From: Panax quinquefolius
Lineage: Eukaryota > Streptophyta > Magnoliopsida > Apiales > Araliaceae
DNA length: 64,000 nt
Reading direction: 5' to 3'
NCBI GenBank assembly: GCA_020205615.1
Contig: CM035160.1
Coordinates: forward strand, 3,760,437-3,824,436
Shown: positions 1-10,763 of the stretch, one piece after another
How the letters are laid out: every line of letters starts with the position of its first letter
How positions within the stretch are numbered: the stretch's first letter is position 1
The notes under the pieces: generated by a model
Seen by the model: only the letters and a program-made list of their open reading frames with translations
Database searches by the model: none
Told to the model about the DNA's origin: nothing
Made by a program: the position numbers and the translations under genes

Positions 1-1654
1 CTATTTATTATGAATTATTGAAGTTCCGAAGTTCCGAAATAATTAATTTTTGGGAGTTTTAGTTAATTATTTTGAGAAAAACGTTTTTTGCAACTAAGTT
101 GGCCTCACATGTGATTCAAATGGGCTGAGATCAGTTGTCTAAGGTGGGCTAAAGAAAATGTGAAAAATATATTAATATTATATTCAATTTTACTTTTGGT
201 GTGTTCTAAGCATTTTCCTATAAATAAAAGGGTGCTTGGGTTAGAATTGAAAATCACAACAAAACTCAAGTTTTCTCTATTTCTATCTCGATATATTGAG
301 CGTATTCTTGTGAGTATACTTTGAGTATTGTTAGATGATGCAAGCAAGTCCCTTCAAAGACTACGCCTGTAGATTCCAAATTTGTAAAATTAATCTTTCG
401 AGGTAAGTGGATGTTATTTTCTTCTCAAATGATATTATTTCTTCAATATCATTATCTTTGAAATATTGGTTGGAACTTTTTATCAAATTTGGAACTTTTT
501 CATGTCGGGGTTACTATTCACGAGTTACTATTCACGAAGTTACTATTTCATGAGTTACTATTCACGAAAGTTCTTATTCACTTTAAGTACTATTCACGTA
601 AGCGTAAAGATGTTTTTTTTGTGGAATTTCTATCTTTTGGTGTCTGAGTTACTATTCACGATATCTGCACTATTCACCAAAAAATAAAATTTCTTCTTTT
701 GTCCAAAATATCTATTCGGATCTTAGCTTTGATTGTAATCATGTTTTGATCATTCTTGAATTTTACACCACTATGATTATTTTTGAGGTATTTTTGAACA
801 TGGATAAAACAAAGTCTTTAATCCTTAATCCTTAATCCTTGTCATTTTGTTTCAATTGGATTCGTTTCTTTAAAAATATTTTTCATCATCCTCGGTCTTA
901 AATGATGATATTATTGAATATCTTTGGCCCAGTAGTGCAAAGATGAATGATTTCGAAGAATATTTGGCCTGTAGTGCAAAGATGAGCAGTGTGTGAGATG
1001 AACATGATTAATTAATCGATTAATATCTTTGGCCCGTAGTAAAAGATGAACAGTGTTTAAATGAACATGACCAATGATGAATACCTTTGGCTGTAGTGCA
1101 AAGATGAATATTTGATTCCGGATGTATATTGATTGATGTTACAGGATAAAAGATAGACGATGAACTTTTAAATTCATACATAGAAGATAGTAGTTTGCAT
1201 TCTCTACTTAACTCTTCTAATGAATTATTATTTCATTGCGAATATTGATTTAAAATTTGTTGTCTATTGTATTCTATTAGATTTTTCCCCGTTGAAGACT
1301 AACGGTAATTTGTTGTATATTATCTTAGTCATAATATTCTTTCTTGGGCTAGTTGAGCTCACCCTTTTCCTTTTTGTTCCATTTTTCTTCTCAGGAGGCG
1401 AGAATATAGCGAGTACGAGTCGGGGTATGGAATGAAGGTTTTAGAAAGAATTATTTAGTAGTCCTCACCATTTTTGTAAAATAATGTATCAATAAATGTG
1501 ATGAGGATTTATTTGAGTATAGATATTGTCTAGAAGAAAATATTTGTATTCAAACTCACAGTTTTACTGTTGTAATAATAAAGTTGTAGTTGTTTCTGTA
1601 CCATGTATTGACAACTCAGAATGGGTGATGTATACCTATTTTGGGGGCGTCACA
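1..1654 (+). mobile_element. Family A chromovirus LTR, right part (copy A1)
   Basis: This stretch aligns by eye with the right part of the family A LTR at 9089-10763 and ends in the same family terminus (gatgtatacc ... gcgtcaca) at 1654. It holds the LTR's transcribed leader, with TTACTATTCAC-type repeats (about 510-680), the hairpin array (about 921-1110) and the AATAAA region near 1490. The left part lies outside the window, so it could be a solo LTR or the right LTR of an element. It ends inside the minus-strand Athila reverse transcriptase, so it is an insertion into that older element. Open frames here are repeat artefacts. Confidence 0.85.
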
Positions 1655-2243
1655 AAGACCTCCAAGGTCTTTTCAACCATGTCAGAGAAGATTGACATCA
1701 TACACCGCTGGAATGTTGCGGAAGCATTACATAGCCCGAAAGACATTTTTCGGAAGACAAAGGTCCCATAAGGACATGTGAATGTCGTCTTCTCCTGATC
1801 TTCAGGAGCAATTAAAATCTGATTGTACCCCGAGTACCCATCAAGCAAACAATAGTATTCGTGCCCTGCCAACCGGTCAAGCATTTGATCAATGAAAGAA
1901 AGGGGAAAGTGATCCTTACAAGTTGATTTGTTAAGTTTCCTGTAATCCATGCACACTTTCCACCCAGTCACCGTCCTGGTGGGGATCAGTTCGTTGTTCT
2001 CATTGGACACAACTGTCATTCCTCCTTCTTTGGCACGCATTGGATTGGACTAACCCACTGCTATCGAAGATGGGGTAGATAATGCCAAGATCTAACAAAT
2101 TTTAATGATCTCCTTTCGGACGACCTCTTTTATAATGGGATTTAGTAGCCTCGATGCTCTATAGGCGACTTTGAGCCTTCTTAGAAAGAATTTTGTGCAC
2201 GTAGAGTCATGATCCCTTTTATATCGATGATCGACCATCCCAA
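1655..2243 (-). pseudogene. Athila/Tat-type Ty3/gypsy reverse transcriptase fragment
   Basis: The minus-strand frame 2040-1655 encodes the N-terminal half of a gypsy reverse transcriptase, which copies element RNA into DNA. Visible blocks are VCMDYRKLNKST, the palm motif LLDGYSGYNQI with the first catalytic Asp, and MSFGLCNASATFQRCM. The second catalytic block is missing because the family A LTR ending at 1654 cuts in just before it. Between 2040 and 2243 weaker coding similarity with stops leads back toward the protease-RT linker. Family A copy A2 (2244-10763) separates this piece from its gag-protease part at 10764-13434. The Athila-like clade is inferred from the RT blocks, the DLGASINLMP protease and the Asp-tRNA-type PBS. 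Confidence 0.85.
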
Positions 2244-3621
2244 TGTAAGACCCGAAAATTTTTTAAATAAAAGGAATTTCCTTTATTTATTATTTTGAAA
2301 TAGTAAGGGTTGATTTGATTAATGTGGATAGTTAAGGGTTAAATACGCAAATATTTCAAAATAAGCTAAAGTGGTTATAAAATATTCATTATCGTCGGGG
2401 AATATTCGTTTGGTCGTGGAATATTCAAATCTGTCGGGAATATTAAATCGACGGCCTTGTGACCATGTGTGGGCCCCATGTGAAAGCGATTGGATGAAGA
2501 AAACGACAAATATAAGTTGTTTTTAAATAACTGGCGTAGTTATTGCCAATTATCTTGTTGGAATACCCGGTGGTTAAAACACACTAATACGCGTTGTTGA
2601 AAGCAATTGCAGACACCGGTATTGCACCAATTATTGATTCTTACGTAAGAAGGCACTACTCAATAATGGTTACGATAATTATCGTTCAGATATTTTATTG
2701 AGTTAATAATTCTTTGTGTTGATATTTTATATTCTTTGTTGTTTCAATAATTGTCATTACACAAGATTTTTCATTATCGAAGCAATAATTCATATTATCT
2801 GAATAATATTATTAGATAACATTATTGGCAATGTCTAGAAAGTTCATGTCAAGGAGAGGTTTGGTCACCTAATGCGCGCCAAGAGAAGAAGAAATTCTTA
2901 TTGGAAAGCCCCTCTTCTCCAGAACCCGCACGGTTGTCAATATTGTGATTCTCGTAATATTATTTGTGAATAATTAATTATTGATTTATATGATGAGGAA
3001 AATATTGATTTTATGTGGATATAGATGGAGAAAAAGTTTAATGTGACAATTGTTGAAAATTGAAATTTTATCTTTTTTTACGATAAAATAATTCATTTAA
3101 ATATATTATTTTAATAATATATTAACGGTGATATTTTTACAACGAATGTGGGATATATGAGTATCTGAGGAGGAAGAGTATTTTTGTTGCAATAAATGTT
3201 TAAAACATGTTAAACATGTCGGTGGACCCCATTTATCGATCGAAATTTGATTATAACTTTTGTAAAATCGACCGTTTGTGGATTTCGGTCAATTTCCATT
3301 TGGAATTTGGAAAAACTTTCTTCTGTAAAGTTGTAGAGAATTGAATTTCCTATAAAAACTCAAGTGAGATTCGAATTTTCTGATGAAAGGGCTATTTATT
3401 ATGAATTATTGAAGTTCAAGCTCAGAAATAATTGATTTTTTGAAAGTTTTAATTATTTATTTTATGAAAACGTTTTTTCTTACTTTTCTAGAAGGTGGCA
3501 TGTGGGAAATGCTAGGATCTAAATTCTAAGGTTGGCGTATGAATTTGATATATATATATATATATTAATTTATTAAATTTTTTAACTTTTTTGTGTTTTA
3601 AGCAATTTCTATAAATAAGGT
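2244..3621 (+). repeat. 5' LTR of A2, internally truncated
   Basis: Matches the first ~1.38 kb of the 3' LTR (7941 onward) up to the TATA region (ctataaata near 3610). At about 3621 it changes abruptly into gag sequence. Missing are the rest of the LTR (~1.45 kb), the PBS, the leader and roughly the first 300 bp of gag, judged against copy A3. The promoter half of the LTR is thus fused to the gag interior. Confidence 0.8.
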
Positions 3622-4560
3622 GCGATCCGATCACAGGCGGAAACATGGGTCAAACAAATTACCAAGATATTCGATGTCTTGGGATGCACGGAGAACAGAA
3701 GGTTCCATTCGCCACCTTTATGTTCCGTGGCGAAGCGAGCTGCATCATTGGTGGGAGTCATGAAGCGTCCATCCAAACCGCACTCAAAGATGTCTTGGGA
3801 GACGTTTCAGAAAGCTATTTAATGACAAATACTTTCCGAAAGTGTTCGTCATATGAAGGAAGTGGAGTTCATCGATTGGAACAAAACAACACGACGAGTT
3901 GTCTCAAGATGCGAGGCAAAGTTTGCAGAGTTATCGAGTTCAGACCTCATTTGGTGGAGAATGAGGAACGATGACGCGCGGATGTTTCTTAGAGGTTTGA
4001 AACCCCAGATACGTCGATATCTCATTTCCCATAAATTTTTCTTTATTCAGATGTTGTCAAAAATGGCTCAATTGTTAGAAGCGAGATAACGAAAGTACTA
4101 CGGTGTTGAGGACCATAACCAGGATCGTACCGAGAGATAGCGGTCGATAGAATAATGATAACCAATGGAGAAAAGAAACAGACGGACAAAATGGTTACCA
4201 CTCTGGTGGTAATCATGGCCATGAAAATGTAAGAAGCGAGTCGGGAGGAGATTTTAAAAAGAGGAGATTTAACAACGACTATGTGAAGACGCAGCGGTCT
4301 TACGCAAGAAAGAATCGGTTCTAAGGGAGGAGAACGACCACCCATTATATGCTACAAATGCGGAAAAGAGGGACATATCATTCAAAGCGCCCACAACAGA
4401 TTCAAGGTATGCTATAGTTGTGGAAAGGAAGGACATATCGCTTTCGAGATCAGACGCAGAGCGAAACCTAGTTCGTGGGGGACGGTGACTCAAAAGATCG
4501 TCCGAGTAAAAGTCAAAGTCAACGATTTAGGAAGAAGCGTTTGTTGTGGATCGGTCATAA
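3622..4560 (+). pseudogene. Family A gag (A2), 5'-truncated and frameshifted
   Basis: Gag is the structural protein that packages element RNA. Frames at 3645-3974 and 3853-4089 hold successive parts of the retrotransposon gag domain (ending around MFLRGLKPQIRR), so at least one frameshift separates them. Two zinc-knuckle-like modules follow at about 4350-4450 (CYKCGKEGHI and CYSCGKEGHI); both have C-X2-C-X4-H but lack the final Cys. The 5' end is lost in the LTR-gag deletion. Compare gag of A3 (minus, 36170-37362) and of B4 (55173-56395). Confidence 0.75.
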
Positions 4561-5100
4561 TGCGAGAACCCAAACGAGGTGATCACGGGTAATCTATTTA
4601 TAAATTCTTGCGAAGTTTATACCTTACTTGATCTGGGTGTATACCCATTCATTTATCTCTCTGCATGTGCTCAACGTTTAAACTTGACTCAGGAAAAATT
4701 AGACTTTAACCTATCTGTGGAAACTCCGTTAGAGAAACTTTCATCACATCCAATCGTTTATAAATCTTGTTTGATTCAAGTTGGCACCATTACCTTACTG
4801 TTGACCTTATCTCTTTAAAGATACTTGCTTTTGATGTGATTTTAGGATTGATTGGTTAACTACTCATCATGCCAAAATTGATTGTTTTCGTAAGGTTGTT
4901 AGTTTTCATATTCCTAACCAACCTGTTACGTAATTCAAGCAACTAAACCATTAAAATCAATCACTATCATATCTAATCATAAAGCTATTCGTTTATTGAA
5001 AACGGATGTCAAGCTTTCTTAGCCCATGTTATGGATTTGAATAAAGACACGCCAAATTTGAATAATATTCCTGTTGTTATTGACTTTCCGATGTATTTCA
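4561..5100 (+). pseudogene. Family A aspartic protease region (A2)
   Basis: Retropepsin-like segment that would cut the Gag-Pol polyprotein. The frame from 4579 shows VYTLLDLG in place of the usual D-T/S-G triad. It continues with a conserved stretch (LDFNLSVETPLE, YKSCLIQVGTITL) and is broken by frameshifts near 4800 and 5030. The A3 and B4 copies are more complete (VYTLLDLGATHSFI and VYTLFDLGSTHSFIS), so Leu at the second triad position is shared by all three and probably a family state rather than decay of one copy. Confidence 0.7.
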
Positions 5101-6470
5101 AGAACTTCCGGCCCACCCCGAATGTGAAGTTGAATTCTTTATTGATCTTGAACCCGGTACAAAGCCCATTTCTAAAACCCCATATCGAATGGCTCTATTG
5201 AACTTCAGAATTAAAGGTCCAACTACGGGAATTGTTGGACATCGGTTTCATTCGCCCTAAGACATCTCCTTGGGTGCTCCTGCTTTATTTGTAAAGAAGA
5301 AAGAGCGGGGAGTATGCGACTTTGTATTGACTATCTGGAATTGAACCATGTCACCATCAAGAATAGGTATCCTCTACCTCAGATTGATGACTTGTTTGAC
5401 CAATTGCAAGGGCACAATTCTTTTCAAAAATCGATCTTCGATTCGGATATCATCGGTGAAGATTAACCGAGGATATTCCAAAGACCGCCTCGTAACCCTG
5501 GTATGGGCATTATGGATTCTTAGTCATGTCTTTCAGACTAACTAATGCTCATGCGGCTTTCATGGATATGATGAACCGAGTATTCAAGGAATATTTGGAT
5601 CAATTCGTTGTTGTCTTTATTGATGACATCCTCATATATTCCAAAAGCCGTGAAGATCATGAGCACCATTTGAAGTCGGTACTCCAAAGGCTTCGTGAAA
5701 AACCAACTATATGCCAAATTGAAGAAATGCGAGTTCGCTCGAGGAAGTAGCATTCCTTGGGCACGTGGTGTCGAAACATGGAGTATCTGTTGATCCCGTG
5801 AAGATTGAAGCAATACAAAGTTGGGAGCAAATCAAGCGTAAATTGTGGATCAAGACGTAGCTTTTTGGGCTTAATTGGTTATTATCTGAGATTCGTGGAA
5901 GGGTTTTCTTGAATCGCTACTCCATTAACTCGCCTAACTCGGAAGGATACAAAATTGCGTTTGGGAGCGAAGAATGCGAGAAAAGTTTCAAGAGCTTAAG
6001 AGAGACTTATTTTGACTGTTTCTAACAATACCATCCGGTTGGGATGGATTTGTTATCTACAAATGATGCTTAGGTGCAAAGGGTTAGGATGTGTTCTCAT
6101 GCAACGTGGGAAGGTCATAGCCTATGCCTCGCGACAACTTAAAAAGAGTATGAGAGGAATTATCCTACTCATGATTCAGAGTTAGCGGCCAATCGTTTAG
6201 CTGCTTAAAAATATGGAGGCACTATCTATATGGGAGAAAGTGGAGATATATTCGGACCATAAAAGCCTTAAATATTTCTTCACTCAAAAAGAACTCAACA
6301 TACTGGCAATGACGTTGGCTCGAGCTATTGAAAGACTACGACCACACTATTCAATACCATCCCGGTAAAAGTTTAACGTGGTAGCCGACGCATCGAGTAG
6401 AAGATCATATCTTGAACGAAAAGTGCGATGATGTCAAGTATACGACAGAGCCAACTTTAATAGAAAAAGT
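5101..6470 (+). pseudogene. Family A reverse transcriptase / RNase H (A2)
   Basis: Chromovirus RT followed by RNase H. Broken pieces of the fingers and palm lie at 5200-5520. [20 protein letters not shown] with [14 protein letters not shown] is at 5526-5665, so the second catalytic Asp pair (FIDD) is intact here. RNase H and its tail are at about 5990-6420, with recognisable but out-of-frame pieces around [14 protein letters not shown] and a YHPGK segment. Many one- and two-base frameshifts chop the region. Function is lost. Confidence 0.8.
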
Positions 6471-7928
6471 TAAGGTTGCTCAAGCCACCAACCCGAAATG
6501 ATGCGTATGAAGAAGAAAGTACAAGAAGGAGCTATTCTAGAAGCGAGAATTGATGAAGAAGGAATACTTGAGTCCACTCTAGACTTTTCAGGTTCCTAAC
6601 GACTCGATTTGAAGTACAAGATTATGATGGAGGCACACAATACGCCATTTGCAATCCATCACGGAAGTACTAAAATGTATCGTGATCTTCGACATACATT
6701 TTGGTGGAACAATATGAAGAGAGAGATTGCAAAGTTTATCTCGATGTGTTTAACTTGCCAACGATATAAAGGCGGAGCATCTTGTACCTAAGGGTCCGTT
6801 GCAACCACTTGAGATTTAGGAATGGAAGTGGGAACACATTACTATGGATTTTCGTTTACGGGTCTTCCTACGGTTTCTCAAGGCATCAATGCTATTTGGG
6901 TTATTGTTGATAGATTAACCAAGTCTCGCTTCATTTCTTACCGACACGGAGACTTATTCCTTGAACGTCTTGCTAGTATGTACGTGAATGAGATTGTGAG
7001 GTTGCATGGCATGCCTGTATCCATAGTTTCGGATCGTGACCCAAGATTCACTTCAAGATTTTGGGTTAGCTTGCAAAAAGCTATGGGCACGGATTTGCGA
7101 TTTAGTTTAAGCATACCATCCCCAAAACGGACGACAATCGAGAGAGGACTATTCAAACTCTTCAAGATCTATTAAGACTCGTGTCCTAGACTTCAAGGTA
7201 GTTGGGATAAGTATTTACCATTGGTGGAATTCTCCTACAACAAAGCTTATCGTGCAAGTATAGGTATGGCTCCATTCAAGCATTATATGGACGAAAATGT
7301 CGTTCTCCAATATGTTGGGATGAGGTGGGTGAAGCAACATTGTTGGAACCCGAAGTTAAGACGTATGACTCACCGAAAAGATCCAAATGATTCGACAACG
7401 TATACAAACAAGCACAAGATCGACAAAAGAGTTATGCGGATCTTCATCGAAAGGACGTGGAATTTAATGTAGGGGATCATGTATTGTCATGAAGTTGCTC
7501 CATGGAATGGAGTTACAAGATTTGGGAAGAGAGAAAGCTCAATCCACGATTTATTGGTCCATTTCAAATTCTTGACCGAAGTAGGAAATGTAGCCTATAG
7601 ACTTGCGTTACCTCCAAGTATGTCTCGTGTTCATAATGTGTTTCACATATCATACTTTCGTAAATATGTGAAAGACCGAACCACGTTATTGAAGTTAGAA
7701 CCGGACGAGATAGCCAAGACTTAACGATGAGAGAGGTACTGTCAAGATCTTGGATAGGAAGGAGCATGTCCTACGCCAAGAAAGGTCATACCACAAGTTA
7801 AAGTTTTGTGGAGGAATCATGCTATAGAGGAAATGACACGGGAATTGGAAAGCGGAAATGAAAGCGAGGTATCCTCACCTTTTTGAAACACCAGTACGCA
7901 CGCCAATTTCGAGAGGACGAAATTTCAT
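6471..7928 (+). pseudogene. Family A integrase with GPY/F-type tail and chromodomain remnant (A2)
   Basis: Integrase inserts the DNA copy in the genome. The zinc-binding HHCC region is at 6609-6791 (HNTPFAIHHGSTKMY, then CLTCQ). The core lies at about 6850-7330, with [12 protein letters not shown] and [15 protein letters not shown] visible; the second catalytic Asp is in SDRDPRF. A C-terminal segment at 7440-7720 contains VAYRLALPPSMSRVHNVFH. The last part, 7730-7900, spread over two frames, resembles the chromodomain tail of plant chromoviruses, which in active elements binds modified histones. Stops and frameshifts occur throughout. Confidence 0.8.
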
Positions 7929-7940
7929 AAGGAGGGAGGT
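7929..7940 (+). other. Polypurine tract of A2
   Basis: AAGGAGGGAGGT lies directly before the TGTAAGACC start of the 3' LTR, the place where plus-strand DNA synthesis is primed. The same tract, reversed, is at 32750-32761 in A3. Confidence 0.85.
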
Positions 7941-9302
7941 TGTAAGACCGAATTTTTTTAAATAAAAAGTAATTTTCTTTATTTATTATTTTGAAATAGT
8001 AAGGGTTGATTTGATTAATGTGGATAGTTAGTTAAGGGTTAAATACGCAAATATTTCAAAATAAGTAAGTGGTTATAAAATATTCATTATCGTTCAGAAT
8101 ATTCGTTTGGTCGTGGAATATTCAGATCGCTTGGAGAATATTCGATGACGTCACAGCAAATGACCATGTGTGGGCCCCCAACTTGAAAAAGCGATTGGAT
8201 GAAGAAAACGACAAATATAAGTTATTTAAAAATAACGGCAGTAGTTATTACAATTAATCTTTGTTGGAATACCCAATGGTTAAAACACACTAATACGCGT
8301 TGTTGAAAAAATTTACTTACCAGATTGCACCAATTATTGATTCTTACGTAGAAGAAGGCACTACTCAATAATGGTTACAGAATTATCGCTCAAAGATTTT
8401 ATTGAGTTAATAATTGTTGTGTTGATATTTTATATTCTTTGTTGTTTCAATAATTGTCATTACACAAGATTTTTCATTATCGAAGCAATAATTCATATTA
8501 TCCGAATAATATTATTAGATAACATTATTGGCAATGTCTAGAAAGTTACGCCTAAGGAGAGGTTTGGTCACCTAATCATGCCGCCAAGAAGAAGAAATTC
8601 TTATTCGAAAGCCCCTCTTTCCTGGTGCGCACGATTTCGGTTGATAATATTGTGATTCTCGTAATATTATTTGTGAATAATTAATTATTGATTTATATGA
8701 TGAGAAAAATATTGATTTTATGTGGATATAGATGGAGAAAAAGTTTAATGTGACAATTGTTGAAAATTGAAATTTTATCTTTTTCGATAAAATAATTCAT
8801 TTAAATATATTTTAATAATATAATAATGGTGATATTTTTACAACGAATGTGGGATATATGAGTATACGAGGAGGAAGAGTATTTTGTTGCAATAAATGTT
8901 TAAAACATGTTAAACATGTCAATTGGACCCCATTTATTGACTGAAATTTGATTATAGCCTGTAAAATCACCCGTTTGTGGATTTCGGTCAATTTCTATTT
9001 GGAATTTGGAAAAACTTTCTTCTGCAAAGTTGTAGAGAATTGAAATTCCTATAAAAACTCTTGAGATTCGAATTTTCTGATGAAAGGGCTATTTATTATG
9101 AATTATTGAAGTTCTGAAGCTCCGAAATAATTAATTTTTGAAGTTTTAAATATTTTTAATAAGAAAAACGTTTTTTTTGAGTTAGGCAAGGTGAGTCACT
9201 CTTGGTGGCTGATGGTTTGAATCAGATTTTGGGTGCGTAGGAATTTAATAATTATATATTAATATTTTATTAAATTTTTTCGCTTTTAGTGTTCAAGCAA
9301 TT

Positions 9303-9314
9303 TCTATAAATAGG
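9303..9314 (+). promoter_or_regulatory. TATA box of family A LTR
   Basis: CTATAAATAGG is conserved at the equivalent place in the other LTR copies (for example 45493-45503 and, reversed, near 31400 and 38950). Transcription would start about 30 bp downstream, near GGTTAGAATTGAAAATCACACC-like sequence. Confidence 0.6.
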
Positions 9315-10047
9315 GAGCTTAGGTTAGAATTGAAAATCACACCAAAAATCAAGTTTCTCTCTATATTATCGAGCGTATTCTTGTGAGTATTTTGAGTATA
9401 CTTTGAGTATTGCTATACTGGTGCAAGTCCAAGTCGCCTTTATATCCAGGTGTTTCAAATTTAGAGATCGATCTTTCGAGGTAAGTGGATGTTATTTTCT
9501 TCTCAAATGATATTATTTCTTCAATATCATTATTTGAAATGTTGATCCTGAAGTTTTATCAAATTTGGAACTTTTTCATGTCGGGGTTACTATTCATGAG
9601 TTACTTATTCATGAGTTACTATTCACGAGTTACTATTTAATGAGTTCTTATTCACGAGTTACTTATTCACGAGTACTATTCATGAAGTGTGAAGATGTTT
9701 TTGTGGAATTTCTATCTTTTGGTGTTTGAGTTACTATTCACGATGATACGACACTATTCACGATATACTGACACTATTCACGATATACTGTAGATTATTC
9801 AACCGAAAAATAAAATTTCTTCTTTTCGTCTAAAACATCTATATTCGGATACTAACTCGATTGTATCCATGTTTTGATCATTCTTGAATTTTACACCACT
9901 ATGATTATTTTTGAGGTATTTTTGGACGTGGATAAAACCAAGTACGAATCCTTAATCCTTAATCCTTGTCATTTTGTTTCACTGGATTCGTTTCTTTAAA
10001 AAAATATTTTTCATCATCCTCAGTCTTAAATGATGATATTATGGAAT

Positions 10048-10216
10048 ATCTTTGGCCTGTAGTGCAAAGATGAATGATTTCTTAAGAATATCTTTGGCCT
10101 GTAGTGCAAAGATGAATGATTTCTGAAGAATATCTTTGGCCCGTAGTGCAAAGATGAACAGGTGTTTAAATGAATATGACCAACTGATGAATATCTTTGG
10201 CCTGTAGTGCAAAGAT
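10048..10216 (+). repeat. Four-unit hairpin array in family A LTR leader
   Basis: Units start at 10048, 10090, 10132 and 10193 (spacing 42, 42, 61). Each is ATCTTTG, a 10-base loop GCC(C/T)GTAGTG, then CAAAGAT, a perfect 7-bp stem-loop. The array is present in every family A LTR in the window: about 921-1110, 30500-30690 (reversed), 38070-38265 (reversed) and 46200-46405. Short open frames here are products of the repeat. Confidence 0.85.
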
Positions 10217-10763
10217 GAATATTTGATTCCAGATGTATATTGATTGATGTTACAGGGATAAAAGATAGACGATGAACTTTTAAATTCATACATAGAAGAT
10301 AGTAGTTTGCATTCTCTACTTAACTCTTCTAATGAATTATTATTTCCGCTGCGAATATTGATTTAAAATTTGTTGTCTATTGTATTCTATTATATTTTTC
10401 CTGTTGAAGACTAACGATAATTTGTTGTATATTATCTTAGTCATAATATTCTTTCTTGAGCTAGTTGAGCTCACCCTTTTCCTTTTTGTTCCATTTTTCT
10501 CGTGGAGGCGAGAATATAGCGAGTACAGTCTGGGTATGGAATGAAGGTTTTAGAAAGGATTGTTTAGTAGTCCTCACCATTTTTGTAAAATAATGTATCA
10601 ATAAATGTGATGAGGATTTATTTGAGTATAGATATTGTCTAGAAGATAATATTTGTATTCAAACTCACAGTTTAACTGTTGTAATAATAAAGTTGTAGTT
10701 GTTTTTGTACCATGTATTGACAACTCAGAATAGGTGATGTATACCTATTTTGGGGGCGTCACA

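Larger units (their letters stand above)
2244..10763 (+). mobile_element. Family A Ty3/gypsy chromovirus, nearly complete (copy A2)
   Basis: Order on the plus strand: truncated 5' LTR, gag, protease, RT, RNase H, integrase, chromodomain-like tail, PPT and full 3' LTR. Pol order with integrase last and a C-terminal chromodomain-like segment places it in the chromoviruses; the long LTR (about 2.8 kb) and sequence style suggest the Tekay/Del clade, which is inference. It starts TGTAAGACC and ends GCGTCACA. Flanks CCCAA (2239-2243) and CCTAA (10764-10768) are a 5-bp target duplication with one change. Removing the element and one flank copy leaves the Athila frame open across the join, which confirms the boundaries. 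All coding parts are broken, so it is not autonomous. Confidence 0.92.
7941..10763 (+). repeat. 3' LTR of A2 (full length, 2823 bp)
   Basis: Full-length family A LTR, begins TGTAAGACC and ends GCGTCACA. A TATA box (CTATAAATAGG at about 9304-9314) divides it into ~1.37 kb of U3 and ~1.4 kb of transcribed leader (R/U5). The leader has repeats built on TTACTATTCAC (9585-9780), the ATCTTTG...CAAAGAT hairpin array (10048-10216) and an AATAAA at 10600-10605 between paired arms. Other copies: 1-1654, 29956-32749, 37528-40274, 44142-46975. Confidence 0.93.

Noticed and set aside
10026..10293. Minus-strand frames with repeated SLHYRPKIF motifs, looking like a repeat protein
   Set aside because: Antisense of the hairpin array in the family A LTR; overlapping frames of equal length and recurrence in each LTR argue against coding.
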